Positions 1-8,118 of a stretch of DNA of 64,000 bases are shown here, in pieces. Every line of letters begins with the position of its first letter. Position 1 is the stretch's first letter. Under the pieces are notes generated by a model that worked only from the letters and a program-made list of their open reading frames with translations, made no database searches and was not told the origin of the DNA. Location: contig NZ_FUYN01000006.1 in the NCBI RefSeq assembly GCF_900168025.1, positions 1 to 64,000 of the forward strand. The letters run 5' to 3'. Origin of the DNA: Acetoanaerobium noterae. GTDB lineage: Bacteria > Bacillota > Clostridia > Peptostreptococcales > Filifactoraceae. Both the position numbers and the translations under genes were made by a program.

Positions 1-110
<110 letters not shown>

Positions 111-285
111 TAATCCTTAGTCTCAGTAAAAATTTACTGACTTGGTTGTTGTTCATAAATGGTGTGGTTTTTAATCGAAATTAAAAACTATTTATGGTTT
201 ACTATCCAGTTTTCAAAGTTCATCTATTAATTCGTATTTCCTCTTTCGAGGCTTTTCGTTTTGCCTCTCGCTGAGGACATGTATT

Positions 286-314
286 AATATATCATGCCCC
301 TAATTAATCGTCAA
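286..314 (-). promoter_or_regulatory. rRNA operon promoter
   Basis: On the minus strand TTGACG (314-309) is followed after 17 nt by TATATT (291-286), a near-consensus vegetative promoter reading toward the 16S gene with a start near 279. The leader of about 170 nt contains a GAAA-tetraloop hairpin (CCTCGAAAGAGG, 251-240) and a CTTTGAAAACTGG segment of the type common in Firmicutes rRNA leaders and spacers. Confidence 0.8.
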
Positions 315-552
315 CACTTTTTTAAAAGTTTTTTTAAAAAGATTAATATTTTATAAAATTCCTTTGAAATCGCAGTGTTGTATTCACAATAATAACAGAT
401 TTCCTAATAGAATGTCTATAATTTAAAATGATATTATTTAGAAACTATTTTATAATTGTATTATTAAAAACTAGTTTATATGGATATAATTAAATATAAC
501 ATAATTGATATTTTGAGTTGAAATTAATATTTATAATAAGGATGGTGCATAC
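315..552. other. AT-rich intergenic region
   Basis: This is very AT-rich sequence between the divergent rRNA promoter and the receiver gene at 553. It presumably holds upstream promoter (UP-like) A/T tracts for the rRNA operon (TTTTTTAAAAAG near 325-340) and the promoter of the rightward operon, but no single -35/-10 pair stands out for the latter. No coding potential was seen. Confidence 0.4.
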
Positions 553-915
553 ATGAACATAATAATTGCTGATGACTCTAGTTTTGTAAGAACTATAATA
601 AACAAGATAATTTCAACTGAATTTCCAGATGCTCAAATAAAGCTATGTACAAATGGCAAGGAAGCTTTCGATGCTTATATGGATATTAATCCTGACTGGC
701 TAATAACAGACCTCCTGATGCCAGAGATGTCTGGGCAGCAACTTTTAAGTGCTCTAAATGCTGAGGGTAAAAAGGGAAAGTATATAGTAGTTTCTGCAGA
801 TGTTCAAAAAGGTACAAAAGAAGAAGTGGAAGGATATGGAATTGTTACATTTATTAATAAACCGCTTACTCCCGATAAGCTTCAACAGCTTATTAATTTG
901 ATTAGGGGTGAATAG
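553..915 (+). CDS. stand-alone CheY-like response regulator receiver
   Basis: This is a 120-residue single-domain receiver. The acidic pocket is Asp7-Asp8, the phospho-acceptor is Asp53 in the TDLLMPEMSG motif, the conserved Ser/Thr is Ser81 (VVSAD) and the conserved Lys is Lys103 (NKP). There is no output domain, so it should act by protein-protein contact, as CheY does. It is the first gene of a tight operon: the CheC-like phosphatase starts 3 nt after its stop, and a diguanylate cyclase follows. The likely job is a chemotaxis- or c-di-GMP-linked signalling switch dephosphorylated by the next gene product. An AAGGATGG ribosome site precedes the ATG. Confidence 0.88.
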   Translation: MNIIIADDSSFVRTIINKIISTEFPDAQIKLCTNGKEAFDAYMDINPDWLITDLLMPEMSGQQLLSALNAEGKKGKYIVVSADVQKGTKEEVEGYGIVTFINKPLTPDKLQQLINLIRGE

Positions 916-918
916 GCT

Positions 919-1539
919 ATGATTAATGAACTTCAAAAAGACTTACTTAAAGAGTATATAAATGTTTTCATAGGTCAAGCCGCTAATATGCTTTCTGAAA
1001 TGGCCAACCAAAGAGTACTTCTTTCAGTTCCTGAGGTTGAAATAGTGAATATGGCCGAAGAGGAAGTTTTATCTCATGAGCTCTTTTCTCATGGTCATAT
1101 AGTTTCTTCTTCTATGAAGTTTGGTAATGATTTTTCAGGAAGAGCTATGCTCATTTTTCCTGCGAAAAAAGCCAAACTGCTAGTGGATGCCTGTATGGGT
1201 ATGGAATCAGAAGAAATACAAGATGAAGAGTTTCATCTTATAGATACAGATTTTGACGTACTAAAAGAAATAAGCAATGTAATCTTAAACTCAGTCATTG
1301 GAGAGTTTAGTAATCTGTTAGACACTACTGTTGAATTTTCTATCCCAGATGTTGAACTACTTTTTGTTTCAGAAAACGAGCAGAAAATGTATTTAAAAAA
1401 TGATATTTATATGCTTATGCTATATACTAGCTTCCAATTGGCAGAAGCAGAAGTTGAAGGCGTTGTTATAGTCGCCTTGGGAATGAATTCTTTAAATAAA
1501 CTAATAGATAAAATTAATGAGATTCTAGGTGAGATGTAA
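919..1539 (+). CDS. CheC-family phosphatase-like protein
   Basis: This 206-residue cytosolic protein has the CheC/CheX fold signature. Two copies of the ExxN catalytic motif are visible, one near the N-terminus (Glu12/Asn15 in the helix EYIN) and one in the second half (Glu117/Asn120 in KEISN). CheC proteins dephosphorylate CheY-P, so the receiver encoded just upstream is the obvious substrate. The C-terminal half is typical alternating beta/alpha sequence ending in an amphipathic helix. Its stop codon abuts the ATG of the diguanylate cyclase, which implies translational coupling. Function is inferred from the family; having both active sites resembles CheC rather than FliY or CheX. Confidence 0.78.
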   Translation: MINELQKDLLKEYINVFIGQAANMLSEMANQRVLLSVPEVEIVNMAEEEVLSHELFSHGHIVSSSMKFGNDFSGRAMLIFPAKKAKLLVDACMGMESEEIQDEEFHLIDTDFDVLKEISNVILNSVIGEFSNLLDTTVEFSIPDVELLFVSENEQKMYLKNDIYMLMLYTSFQLAEAEVEGVVIVALGMNSLNKLIDKINEILGEM

Positions 1540-2508
1540 ATGACAAAGTGTTTTTATGATCTTTTGGATAAACTTAAAATTGGAATTGTTCTTTTGGATA
1601 GACGCCACCGAGTGATTTTTTGGAACGATTGGATGAGTAAGAAGACTGAGCTCTCTGCCGACAGTGTGCTTAGCATGCCAATTGAAGACCTTTCCTCAAA
1701 ATTCGCTTCTTCTAGATATAGTAGTATATTAGATACTATATTCGAAACGGGGCAGTCGCGATTTTTATCCGGTGCAGTTCATGGCACTTTTTTTCAGAAT
1801 GCAGAATTTCAACCAGATTATGAAACAAAGCAGAATCTACAAATAGAAAAGGTAGATGAGCATACGCTTCTAATTCAGGTTGAAGATTTAAGCGGACACT
1901 ATATGAAGGTAAAGCAAATGAAGAAATTTATAGAGCACTTGGAAAAGGAAAATGATGAGATTAAGCAGCTCGAGGAGAAATCTAGAAGGATTGCCATGCA
2001 CGATACCCTTACTGAATTACCAAATCGATTAAGCTTTCTTAATAATCTTGAGCTTAAGCTAAACGAGCTTAAAAATAGTAAGTCTAAAAAAAATCTTGCA
2101 GTATTTTTCATAGATTTGGACGACCTTAAGAAAATTAATGATACCTATGGTCATAAAATAGGTGATGAAATATTAAAGGAATTTGCTAACAGAATATCTT
2201 TATTGATGAAAAACTGCTATTCAGATTGCTTTATCGCTAGATTGGCTGGCGATGAATTTGTTCTTTTTAGCGAATCAGATTCTGGTATAGAAAAGTTTGA
2301 AAATCAAGCAAATCTCATATTAGAACAAATTCATCCTTCTTTTAGCATAAAAAATCATATCCCACTGAGAATCAGAGCATCTATAGGGATTAGTATTTAT
2401 CCTAATGATGCAGTGACTGTTGACGAGTTGATCGATAAGGCCGATAAAGCTCTTTACAGAGTAAAAACCTCAGGGAAAAATGGATATGAATTTTATAAAC
2501 AATTATAA
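1540..2508 (+). CDS. PAS-GGDEF diguanylate cyclase
   Basis: This 322-residue protein has an N-terminal PAS sensor (residues about 8-115, starting with GIVLLDRRHRVIFWND), a short coiled coil (about 125-150), and a GGDEF domain from about 152. The signature reads AGDEF (residues 236-240); the first Gly to Ala change is common in active cyclases. No RxxD inhibitory site precedes it, so product feedback is probably absent. It is predicted to make c-di-GMP from two GTP. It has no membrane segments. It closes the operon with the receiver and CheC-like genes, linking that phospho-switch to c-di-GMP production. Confidence 0.87.
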   Translation: MTKCFYDLLDKLKIGIVLLDRRHRVIFWNDWMSKKTELSADSVLSMPIEDLSSKFASSRYSSILDTIFETGQSRFLSGAVHGTFFQNAEFQPDYETKQNLQIEKVDEHTLLIQVEDLSGHYMKVKQMKKFIEHLEKENDEIKQLEEKSRRIAMHDTLTELPNRLSFLNNLELKLNELKNSKSKKNLAVFFIDLDDLKKINDTYGHKIGDEILKEFANRISLLMKNCYSDCFIARLAGDEFVLFSESDSGIEKFENQANLILEQIHPSFSIKNHIPLRIRASIGISIYPNDAVTVDELIDKADKALYRVKTSGKNGYEFYKQL

Positions 2509-2511
2509 TTG

Positions 2512-2568
2512 CAAACCTCAGAAAATAAGCTCAAATTAAAAGAGCTTAAAAATCTGGGGTTTGTTTAG
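2512..2568 (+). terminator. hairpin terminator after signalling operon
   Basis: CAAACCTCAGA (2512-2522) pairs with TCTGGGGTTTG (2553-2563), with a nested AAGCTC/GAGCTT stem inside; TTTG and a short T run follow. The stem is long, but the T tract is weak. Confidence 0.5.
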
Positions 2569-2651
2569 TTGCAAGCTCTGCGTTATGTTAAGTTCTTGTC
2601 AAATTTTTCTGTTTATTAAGTGTTAAATTGTTTGAAATTTCTAATTTATTA

Positions 2652-2680
2652 TTGAAATTTGGACTCAATCTTGCTATACT
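2652..2680 (+). promoter_or_regulatory. promoter for nhaC-type gene
   Basis: TTGAAA (2652-2657), a 17-nt spacer and TATACT (2675-2680) form a good vegetative promoter about 90 nt upstream of the antiporter start. Confidence 0.6.
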
Positions 2681-2772
2681 TTACTGTAACAATGTGCCAA
2701 AAGCCTATAAGAAACGTTTTCTTTATGCTAAGTTCATTGTAATACAAACATTTTTGCAAGGGAGGAATGAAA

Positions 2773-4203
2773 ATGAAAGAAGGAAAGGTTAAACGAGAGG
2801 CCACGTTATTTGAAGCACTTATTCCTATATTAGTACTTATTGGCGTTTTGGTACCATCTATTATGATTTATGGAGAATCTCCACATATTCCAATAGTAAT
2901 TGCTGCTATGGTTGCGGCTACAGTTGCTATTTTACGTTTGGGATATTCTTGGAGCGAGCTTGAGGACGGCGTACTTAAGACTATAAACATGGGTATGCAA
3001 GCTATTCTTATTCTTATGATTATCGGTATGATTATAGGAACGTGGATTCTAAGTGGTGTTGTTCCTACAATGATTTACTATGGATTACAAATCCTATCAC
3101 CTGGTATTTTCCTTGTTGCAACTGCATTAATCTGTTGCGTTGTATCACTAGCTACTGGTTCTTCATGGACTACTGCTGGTACAGTAGGTATTGCTCTTCT
3201 AGGCGTAGGGCAAGGTATGGGAATGCCTGCTCCTGTAGTTGCTGGTGCTATCATCTCTGGAGCATACTTCGGAGACAAAATGTCACCTCTATCAGATACT
3301 ACTAACCTAGCTCCTGCTATGGCTGGTTCTACATTATTTGATCATATTCGTCATATGGCATTTACTACTGGTCCATCTCTACTTATCGCTCTTGTACTTT
3401 ACGGAATCATGGGTGCAGGATATGCTGGAAAAGAACTAGACACAGCACAAATTCAAGAAATTCTAACTACTTTATCTTCATCATTCAACATTAACTTTTT
3501 ACTTCTTGTTCCACCAGTACTAGTTATAGCTATGGTTGTATTTAAAGTTCCAGCTATACCTGGACTTATAGGTGGAGTTGTACTTGGTTGTGTATTTGCT
3601 GTATTATTCCAAGGCGCAGATTTTGGAGCTATTCTTTCAGCATCAAACGACGGATTCGTATCAGAAACTGGAGTTGCTCTTATAGATGACCTACTAAGCC
3701 GTGGTGGTATGCAAGGTATGATGTGGACAGTTTCACTTATTCTTTGTGCTCTTACATTTGGTGGTATTCTAGAATCAACTGGTATGCTTGGCGTTATTGC
3801 TGGAAATATATTAAAGCTTGCTGTAAATACTGGTTCTCTTGTGCTTGCAACAGTTCTTTCTTGTTTCACAGTTAACTTAATAACTGGTGAGCAGTATCTT
3901 TCTATAGTTATTCCAGGAAGAATGTACAAAGATGCTTATGCCGAAAGAGGATTAGCACCTGTTAACCTTTCTAGAGCACTTGAGGACTCAGGAACGATTA
4001 CATCTCCACTTATTCCATGGAATACGTGCGGTGCGTTTATGTATGGTACTTTAGGAGTTCATCCATTCGCTTACGCTCCATATGCATTCCTAAACTTAAT
4101 AAATCCATTTGTATCTATATTCTATGGATTCACTGGAATTACTATGATTAAGATGACTGAAGAAGAAAAAGCTGCATATGCCGCTTCAAAACTTCACGCA
4201 TAA
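2773..4203 (+). CDS. nhaC: NhaC-family Na+/H+ antiporter
   Basis: This polytopic membrane protein of 476 residues has about 11-12 hydrophobic segments. Family hallmarks are GTWILSGVVPTMIYYG in the first third and SGAYFGDKMSPLSDTTNLAP around residue 160, both typical of the NhaC superfamily. It is expected to exchange Na+ for H+ at the cytoplasmic membrane. Related NhaC proteins move malate/lactate or amino acids, so the substrate is not fixed by sequence. An ATG at 2767 is also in frame, but GGAGG ends at 2765, only 1 nt away; the ATG at 2773 has ideal spacing and is preferred. It is a single-gene unit with its own promoter and terminator. Confidence 0.85.
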   Translation: MKEGKVKREATLFEALIPILVLIGVLVPSIMIYGESPHIPIVIAAMVAATVAILRLGYSWSELEDGVLKTINMGMQAILILMIIGMIIGTWILSGVVPTMIYYGLQILSPGIFLVATALICCVVSLATGSSWTTAGTVGIALLGVGQGMGMPAPVVAGAIISGAYFGDKMSPLSDTTNLAPAMAGSTLFDHIRHMAFTTGPSLLIALVLYGIMGAGYAGKELDTAQIQEILTTLSSSFNINFLLLVPPVLVIAMVVFKVPAIPGLIGGVVLGCVFAVLFQGADFGAILSASNDGFVSETGVALIDDLLSRGGMQGMMWTVSLILCALTFGGILESTGMLGVIAGNILKLAVNTGSLVLATVLSCFTVNLITGEQYLSIVIPGRMYKDAYAERGLAPVNLSRALEDSGTITSPLIPWNTCGAFMYGTLGVHPFAYAPYAFLNLINPFVSIFYGFTGITMIKMTEEEKAAYAASKLHA

Positions 4204-4228
4204 ATCTAAAATAATATAATTATTTATA

Positions 4229-4257
4229 GAGCTACCCTAATTAAGGGTGGCTCTTTT
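4229..4257 (+). terminator. intrinsic terminator
   Basis: GAGCTACCCT/AGGGTGGCTC stem with AATTA loop followed by TTTT, just after the antiporter gene. Confidence 0.75.
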
Positions 4258-4293
4258 ACCATGAAAATGGTTTTGCTTTAAGGAGGTATCTCA

Positions 4294-4965
4294 ATGAGAC
4301 TAACATATTTAGGTCATTCTGCCTTTATTATTAACACTGATAAGCACAACATAATAATAGATCCTTTTGTAAAGGACAATCCTTTGTGCAAGTTAGAGCT
4401 TTCAGAGCTTCCTAAAATTCATTACATTCTAGTTACTCATGGTCATTCTGATCATCTCGGTGATACTGTAGAAATTGCAAAGCGTCACAATAGCAAGGTT
4501 ATTTGTAATTTTGAAATAGCTCAGTATCTAGATAAATACAATATAGACTATCACGCTATGCATATCGGAGGAAGAGTAGCTTTAGATTTTGGAAAAGTAA
4601 AAATGACACCAGCTATTCATGGCTCATCAATAACCGAAAGCACTCATATAATCTACGCTGGCGTTGCCTGCGGATTTCTAATTGAGATTGACGGTGTTAA
4701 GCTTTACCATGCTGGTGATACAGCTTTAACCTATGATATGAAGCTCCTAGAAAGAGAAGCCATAGACTATGCTATGCTTCCAATAGGAGGGAACTTCACT
4801 ATGGACTTAGAGGATTCTCTTCACGCCTTAGAACTAATTCGTCCTAAAAAAGCAATTCCAATGCATTACAATACATTTAACCTTATAAAAGAAGATCCTA
4901 ATAAGTTTAAAAGTCCTTTATGCGAAGTAGTGATTATGAACCCTAACGAGACCTTAGATATCTAA
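4294..4965 (+). CDS. UPF0173-family metal-dependent hydrolase
   Basis: This 223-residue protein has a metallo-beta-lactamase fold. The metal-binding motif THGHSDHLGD is near residue 50, with further ligands in the MTPAIHGSS, LYHAGDTAL and IPMHYNTFN segments, the order seen in the UPF0173/YtkL family. It is cytosolic, with no signal peptide. The substrate is unknown for this family; the fold implies a two-metal hydrolase. AAGGAGGT precedes the ATG. It stands alone between a terminator and a convergent permease gene. Confidence 0.85.
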   Translation: MRLTYLGHSAFIINTDKHNIIIDPFVKDNPLCKLELSELPKIHYILVTHGHSDHLGDTVEIAKRHNSKVICNFEIAQYLDKYNIDYHAMHIGGRVALDFGKVKMTPAIHGSSITESTHIIYAGVACGFLIEIDGVKLYHAGDTALTYDMKLLEREAIDYAMLPIGGNFTMDLEDSLHALELIRPKKAIPMHYNTFNLIKEDPNKFKSPLCEVVIMNPNETLDI

Positions 4966-5063
4966 TTTTTTCTATTAATGGAGTAATAAATCCTTCTAGT
5001 TCTTCAAATAATAGAGCAATAACTCTTCTAAGGTTTTCAGAAAATCTTCCTATATTAAAAATC

Positions 5064-5110
5064 AAAAGCCTATGAAGATAGTTTAACAACTATTTTCATA
5101 GGCTTTCTTA
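5064..5110. terminator. bidirectional terminator between convergent genes
   Basis: AAAGCCTATGAA (5065-5076) pairs with TTCATAGGCTTT (5095-5106), with a nested ATAGTT/AACTAT. A and T runs on the flanks let it serve both the hydrolase and the convergent permease. Confidence 0.8.
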
Positions 5111-5125
5111 GCTAAATTCATATTT

Positions 5126-6232
5126 TTAAACTGCTTCTATATTCTTCTTTTTGAGTAGGTTGACTAAAATTTTATCCCAAAGCACAAAGACGGATTTCAG
5201 CACTGGAACTCCCATAAGCATACCCATAGGTCCGAAAAAACCTCCGCCTATCATAATGGCTAAAATAATATAAAACGGCGAAACTCCAACTTTATCTCCC
5301 AATATTTTAGGTCCTAGTATTATTCCATCAAACTGCTGAAGGCCGAATATAAATAGTGTTACCCAAAGTGCTTGGATTGGACTATAAAACAGTGTTATCA
5401 CAATTGCTGGAACTGCTCCAATAAAAGGTCCGAAATAAGGTATCATATTAAAGATTCCAACAACTATACTAAGAAGTAATGCAAATCTTACTTTTAGTAA
5501 TGATAAACCAATGAAGCATAAGATTCCTATTATCGTAGAATCAATAAGCTTTCCTACAAAGAAATTAGTAAAAATACTGTTTACTTCATTTCCAAAATCA
5601 ATAGTCTTATCTGCATTTTCTCTTCCTAAAAAAGCATAGAGATTTTTCTTTATTCCTCTTATAAACTTTTCCTTGTCAGCTAGCAGATATACAGAAATCA
5701 CTAAGCCAAGTAGCATCTTTGCAACTCCAGACGTAATTCCTATAATGCTAGCCACTACTCCTGTAAGAGTTAAATTTAAAAAATCAACGGCTCCATTAAA
5801 TATGGAATCTAAGTTATTAAAAATATAGGTATTTATGCCAAGCTGCTCAAGTAAATCGTAGTCAAGGACCTGCCTACTTATCCACTTTTCAGTAGCTTCA
5901 ATATAGCTGGGAAGCCTTTCGATTATTTCAGTAATATTTTTCACAATGACAGGTGTAACTATGGTAATTGCTAAAGTAAGTATCCCAACAAAAAGGATAT
6001 AAACTATGATTAAGGAAATCGGTCTTGTTATTCGATTATCCAATTTTTCAAGCGCTACCATCAAGGGATTTAAGATATAGGCTGTAGCAAATGCCCAGAA
6101 AAAAGGCGACAATATAGCCCAAAGTACAGCGAGTTGACCCAAGAAATACTTATGATTGTCTACTATCTTGTACATTAAAAAAGCGACCAGCAAGATGAAA
6201 AATATATTTAAGTTATCTTTCTTAAAAAGCAA
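5126..6232 (-). CDS. AI-2E family transporter (YtvI/TqsA-like permease)
   Basis: This 368-residue integral membrane protein has the AI-2E exporter family pattern: paired N-terminal membrane helices, a long soluble loop (about residues 80-150), then several helices including the signature NMIPYFGPFIGAVPAI near residue 255. Members include TqsA (AI-2 export) and Na+/H+ antiporter-like proteins, so the substrate is open. The start is a TTG (6232-6230), supported by GGAGGG 7 nt upstream on the minus strand. It is divergent from the glycosyltransferase gene. Confidence 0.83.
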   Translation of the reverse strand: MLFKKDNLNIFFILLVAFLMYKIVDNHKYFLGQLAVLWAILSPFFWAFATAYILNPLMVALEKLDNRITRPISLIIVYILFVGILTLAITIVTPVIVKNITEIIERLPSYIEATEKWISRQVLDYDLLEQLGINTYIFNNLDSIFNGAVDFLNLTLTGVVASIIGITSGVAKMLLGLVISVYLLADKEKFIRGIKKNLYAFLGRENADKTIDFGNEVNSIFTNFFVGKLIDSTIIGILCFIGLSLLKVRFALLLSIVVGIFNMIPYFGPFIGAVPAIVITLFYSPIQALWVTLFIFGLQQFDGIILGPKILGDKVGVSPFYIILAIMIGGGFFGPMGMLMGVPVLKSVFVLWDKILVNLLKKKNIEAV

Positions 6233-6402
6233 TCCTATCCCTCCTAAAAATCCTATATTAACTAGTATTTCTATATTATACGACAGAAAAAATATTTTAC
6301 TACTGTTTTATTTTAAATTTAATCAATTTATAATTTTTAAATCCATCTATTCCTAGTATAATGATTATATTGTGATATTCGATAGTTAAAAAGGAGAATA
6401 AT

Positions 6403-7509
6403 ATGACTAGAAAAGTATTGATTCTTTCAGCATCTACAGGTGGTGGTCACAACCGAGCTGCCAGAGCTGTCCAAGAAGAGGCGGAGAAGCTGGGTCTAGA
6501 GTGTAAAATAGTAGATTCGCTTAAGTTTGTCAGCAAAATGGTAGATACTGTTATTTCAAAAGGCTATGAGACATCTGCTCTTTACACTCCAAAAGCCTAT
6601 GGGGGAATGTACAGAATATCAGATACAAAGGTTATGCGTAAGGGAATGGATAAAAATCTACTTCTTAAATTTATAACTAAAAGGCTTTGGAAGTTGATTC
6701 AGCAGGAGCAACCAGACTATATAGTGGGAACTCACCCTTTTCCTGTTATGGCTGTATCAAAATTAAAGGAGTATGGCTACACAGTGCTTCCACTTTACTC
6801 TATTATAACTGATTATACTATTCATAGTGCTCACATTGCAAAAGAAGTAAATGCATATATAGTAGCCGATGAATACATGAAATCTCTGCTTGAAAAAGAA
6901 GGTGTTTCTTCTGAAATAGTATATCCTTATGGAATACCTATAGAAAAAAGATTTCTAGACGTTATAGATGCTTCATCGACTCGAAAAGAGTTTGATTTGA
7001 AAGATAAGTTTACTCTTATGTTGATGGGAGGAAGCTTTGGCGCGGGAAATATAATAGATGTGCTTTCCGATTTGTTAAAAATAAAAGATGATATTCAGAT
7101 TATAATTGTCTGCGGCAGAAACAGTAGCTTATACTCCAAGGTAGAACGTTATCTTCAGACAAACAATAAAACCAAGGACATTTTACTTTTGGGCTTCACA
7201 GACAAAATGAACGCTCTAATGTCAGTAAGCAACTGCATAGTCACTAAGCCTGGTGGTCTTACAACTACAGAATGCATACTCAAAGAGCTTCCTATGATAA
7301 TACCTTTTTTTATACCTGGACAGGAAAAGGACAATCTGGATTTTCTGCTTAACAATGGCCTAGCAATTAGACCAACTGGAACCTTTCCTCTAGATGTAGT
7401 AGTAAAGACACTCTATGATTATCCCGAAAAGTTAGAGAGAATAAAGATTTCAATGAGAATGGAAAAAAAAGAAGGGTCTGCTGAAAAAATAGCTTCATTA
7501 TTTAAGTAG
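6403..7509 (+). CDS. MurG/MGDG-synthase-like glycosyltransferase
   Basis: This 368-residue GT-B glycosyltransferase begins with the MGDG-synthase N-terminal motif SASTGGGHNRAARA (residues 9-22) and has the nucleotide-sugar site TKPGGLTTTE in the C-terminal domain near residue 285. It resembles processive diacylglycerol glucosyltransferases (UgtP/YpfP family) that build membrane glycolipids from UDP-sugar and diacylglycerol at the inner membrane face. Donor and acceptor cannot be proven from sequence. AAAGGAG precedes the ATG. Single-gene unit with a strong terminator. Confidence 0.82.
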   Translation: MTRKVLILSASTGGGHNRAARAVQEEAEKLGLECKIVDSLKFVSKMVDTVISKGYETSALYTPKAYGGMYRISDTKVMRKGMDKNLLLKFITKRLWKLIQQEQPDYIVGTHPFPVMAVSKLKEYGYTVLPLYSIITDYTIHSAHIAKEVNAYIVADEYMKSLLEKEGVSSEIVYPYGIPIEKRFLDVIDASSTRKEFDLKDKFTLMLMGGSFGAGNIIDVLSDLLKIKDDIQIIIVCGRNSSLYSKVERYLQTNNKTKDILLLGFTDKMNALMSVSNCIVTKPGGLTTTECILKELPMIIPFFIPGQEKDNLDFLLNNGLAIRPTGTFPLDVVVKTLYDYPEKLERIKISMRMEKKEGSAEKIASLFK

Positions 7510-7583
7510 AAGCTATTTTTACATTTATGTAAAATTACTAATAAATCGCTAAATTATAGTAAAATATTAAACATAAAATTAAA

Positions 7584-7614
7584 GCCGAGCAGATTATATG
7601 CTCGGCATTTTTTT
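7584..7614 (+). terminator. intrinsic terminator
   Basis: GCCGAGCA/TGCTCGGC stem with a 7-nt loop followed by A and seven Ts. Confidence 0.9.
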
Positions 7615-7635
7615 GGTAATGTGTTTTTTCACTCA

Positions 7636-7923
7636 TTAAAACTCATACTCATCATACCCTGGCTCATACGGGTCCTCTTCATAATCATACTGAAAATCCT
7701 TTTGATGATTTTTAAATGCTTTAAGAGGTTTTTGCTTAAACTCATTCTTCTTTTTAGCTGAAAGCATCTTTTCCAAGTGGTCTTCGAATTCATCTACTTT
7801 CTTTTTTGATTTGGCGCTTAAACTCTTGTTTCTCTTTTCCTTTAAAGCACTATAAGTTTCAAAATCAACACTATTTTTCATTTTTTGCCCCCAAAAATCC
7901 TTTCTAAGTATAAATATATACAT
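7636..7923 (-). CDS. small charged hypothetical protein
   Basis: This predicted 95-residue protein is not recognised. It is lysine-rich in the middle (KSKKKVDEFEDHLEKMLSAKKK, likely helical) and ends in an acidic, tyrosine-rich tail (YDYEEDPYEPGYDEYEF). There is no signal peptide or membrane segment. The first ATG has AAAGGGGA 9 nt upstream; an internal ATG (residue 15, 7881) with a G-run upstream would give an 81-residue protein beginning MKNSVDFETYSAL and looks equally plausible. It is convergent with the glycosyltransferase and divergent from pflB. The composition suggests a nucleic-acid- or protein-binding accessory, but no function can be assigned. Confidence 0.55.
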   Translation of the reverse strand: MYIFILRKDFWGQKMKNSVDFETYSALKEKRNKSLSAKSKKKVDEFEDHLEKMLSAKKKNEFKQKPLKAFKNHQKDFQYDYEEDPYEPGYDEYEF

Positions 7924-8024
7924 TTATAATTTCCCCTTTATTATAAAAGAATAATCTGATAAATTCAATAATTTTTGCTATGTTTTCAACGTATTTTCTA
8001 CTTAAATTTATATTTTCAAAAACT

Positions 8025-8038
8025 GTGATTTGAATCAC
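8025..8038. promoter_or_regulatory. Crp/Fnr-type operator upstream of pflB
   Basis: GTGATTTGAATCAC is a perfect inverted repeat (GTGATT-N2-AATCAC) within TGTGA-N6-TCACT. Its centre at 8031.5 lies 41.5 nt upstream of the start expected from the TATAAT at 8061-8066, the classic class II activator position. The likely binder is the Crp/Fnr protein encoded at 11198. Confidence 0.8.
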
Positions 8039-8060
8039 TGCATTTAATTTAAAAAATGAA

Positions 8061-8066
8061 TATAAT
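8061..8066 (+). promoter_or_regulatory. pflB -10 element (activator-dependent promoter)
   Basis: A perfect TATAAT whose 17-nt-upstream hexamer (8038-8043, CTGCAT) is a poor -35, as expected for a promoter needing an activator. The operator described at 8025-8038 overlaps that region. Confidence 0.65.
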
Positions 8067-8118
8067 CTATCATTATCATAATGTTTATTTTAGATATATA
8101 ACTCAAGGAGATGATTAT

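Noticed and set aside
2767-2769. ATG at 2767 as start of the NhaC gene
   Set aside because: The GGAGG ends 1 nt before it; the ATG at 2773 has normal spacing.
3453-3929. 158-codon open frame antisense to the NhaC gene
   Set aside because: It lies wholly inside a clear transporter gene, has a proline/threonine-biased composition typical of antisense frames, and has no ribosome site.
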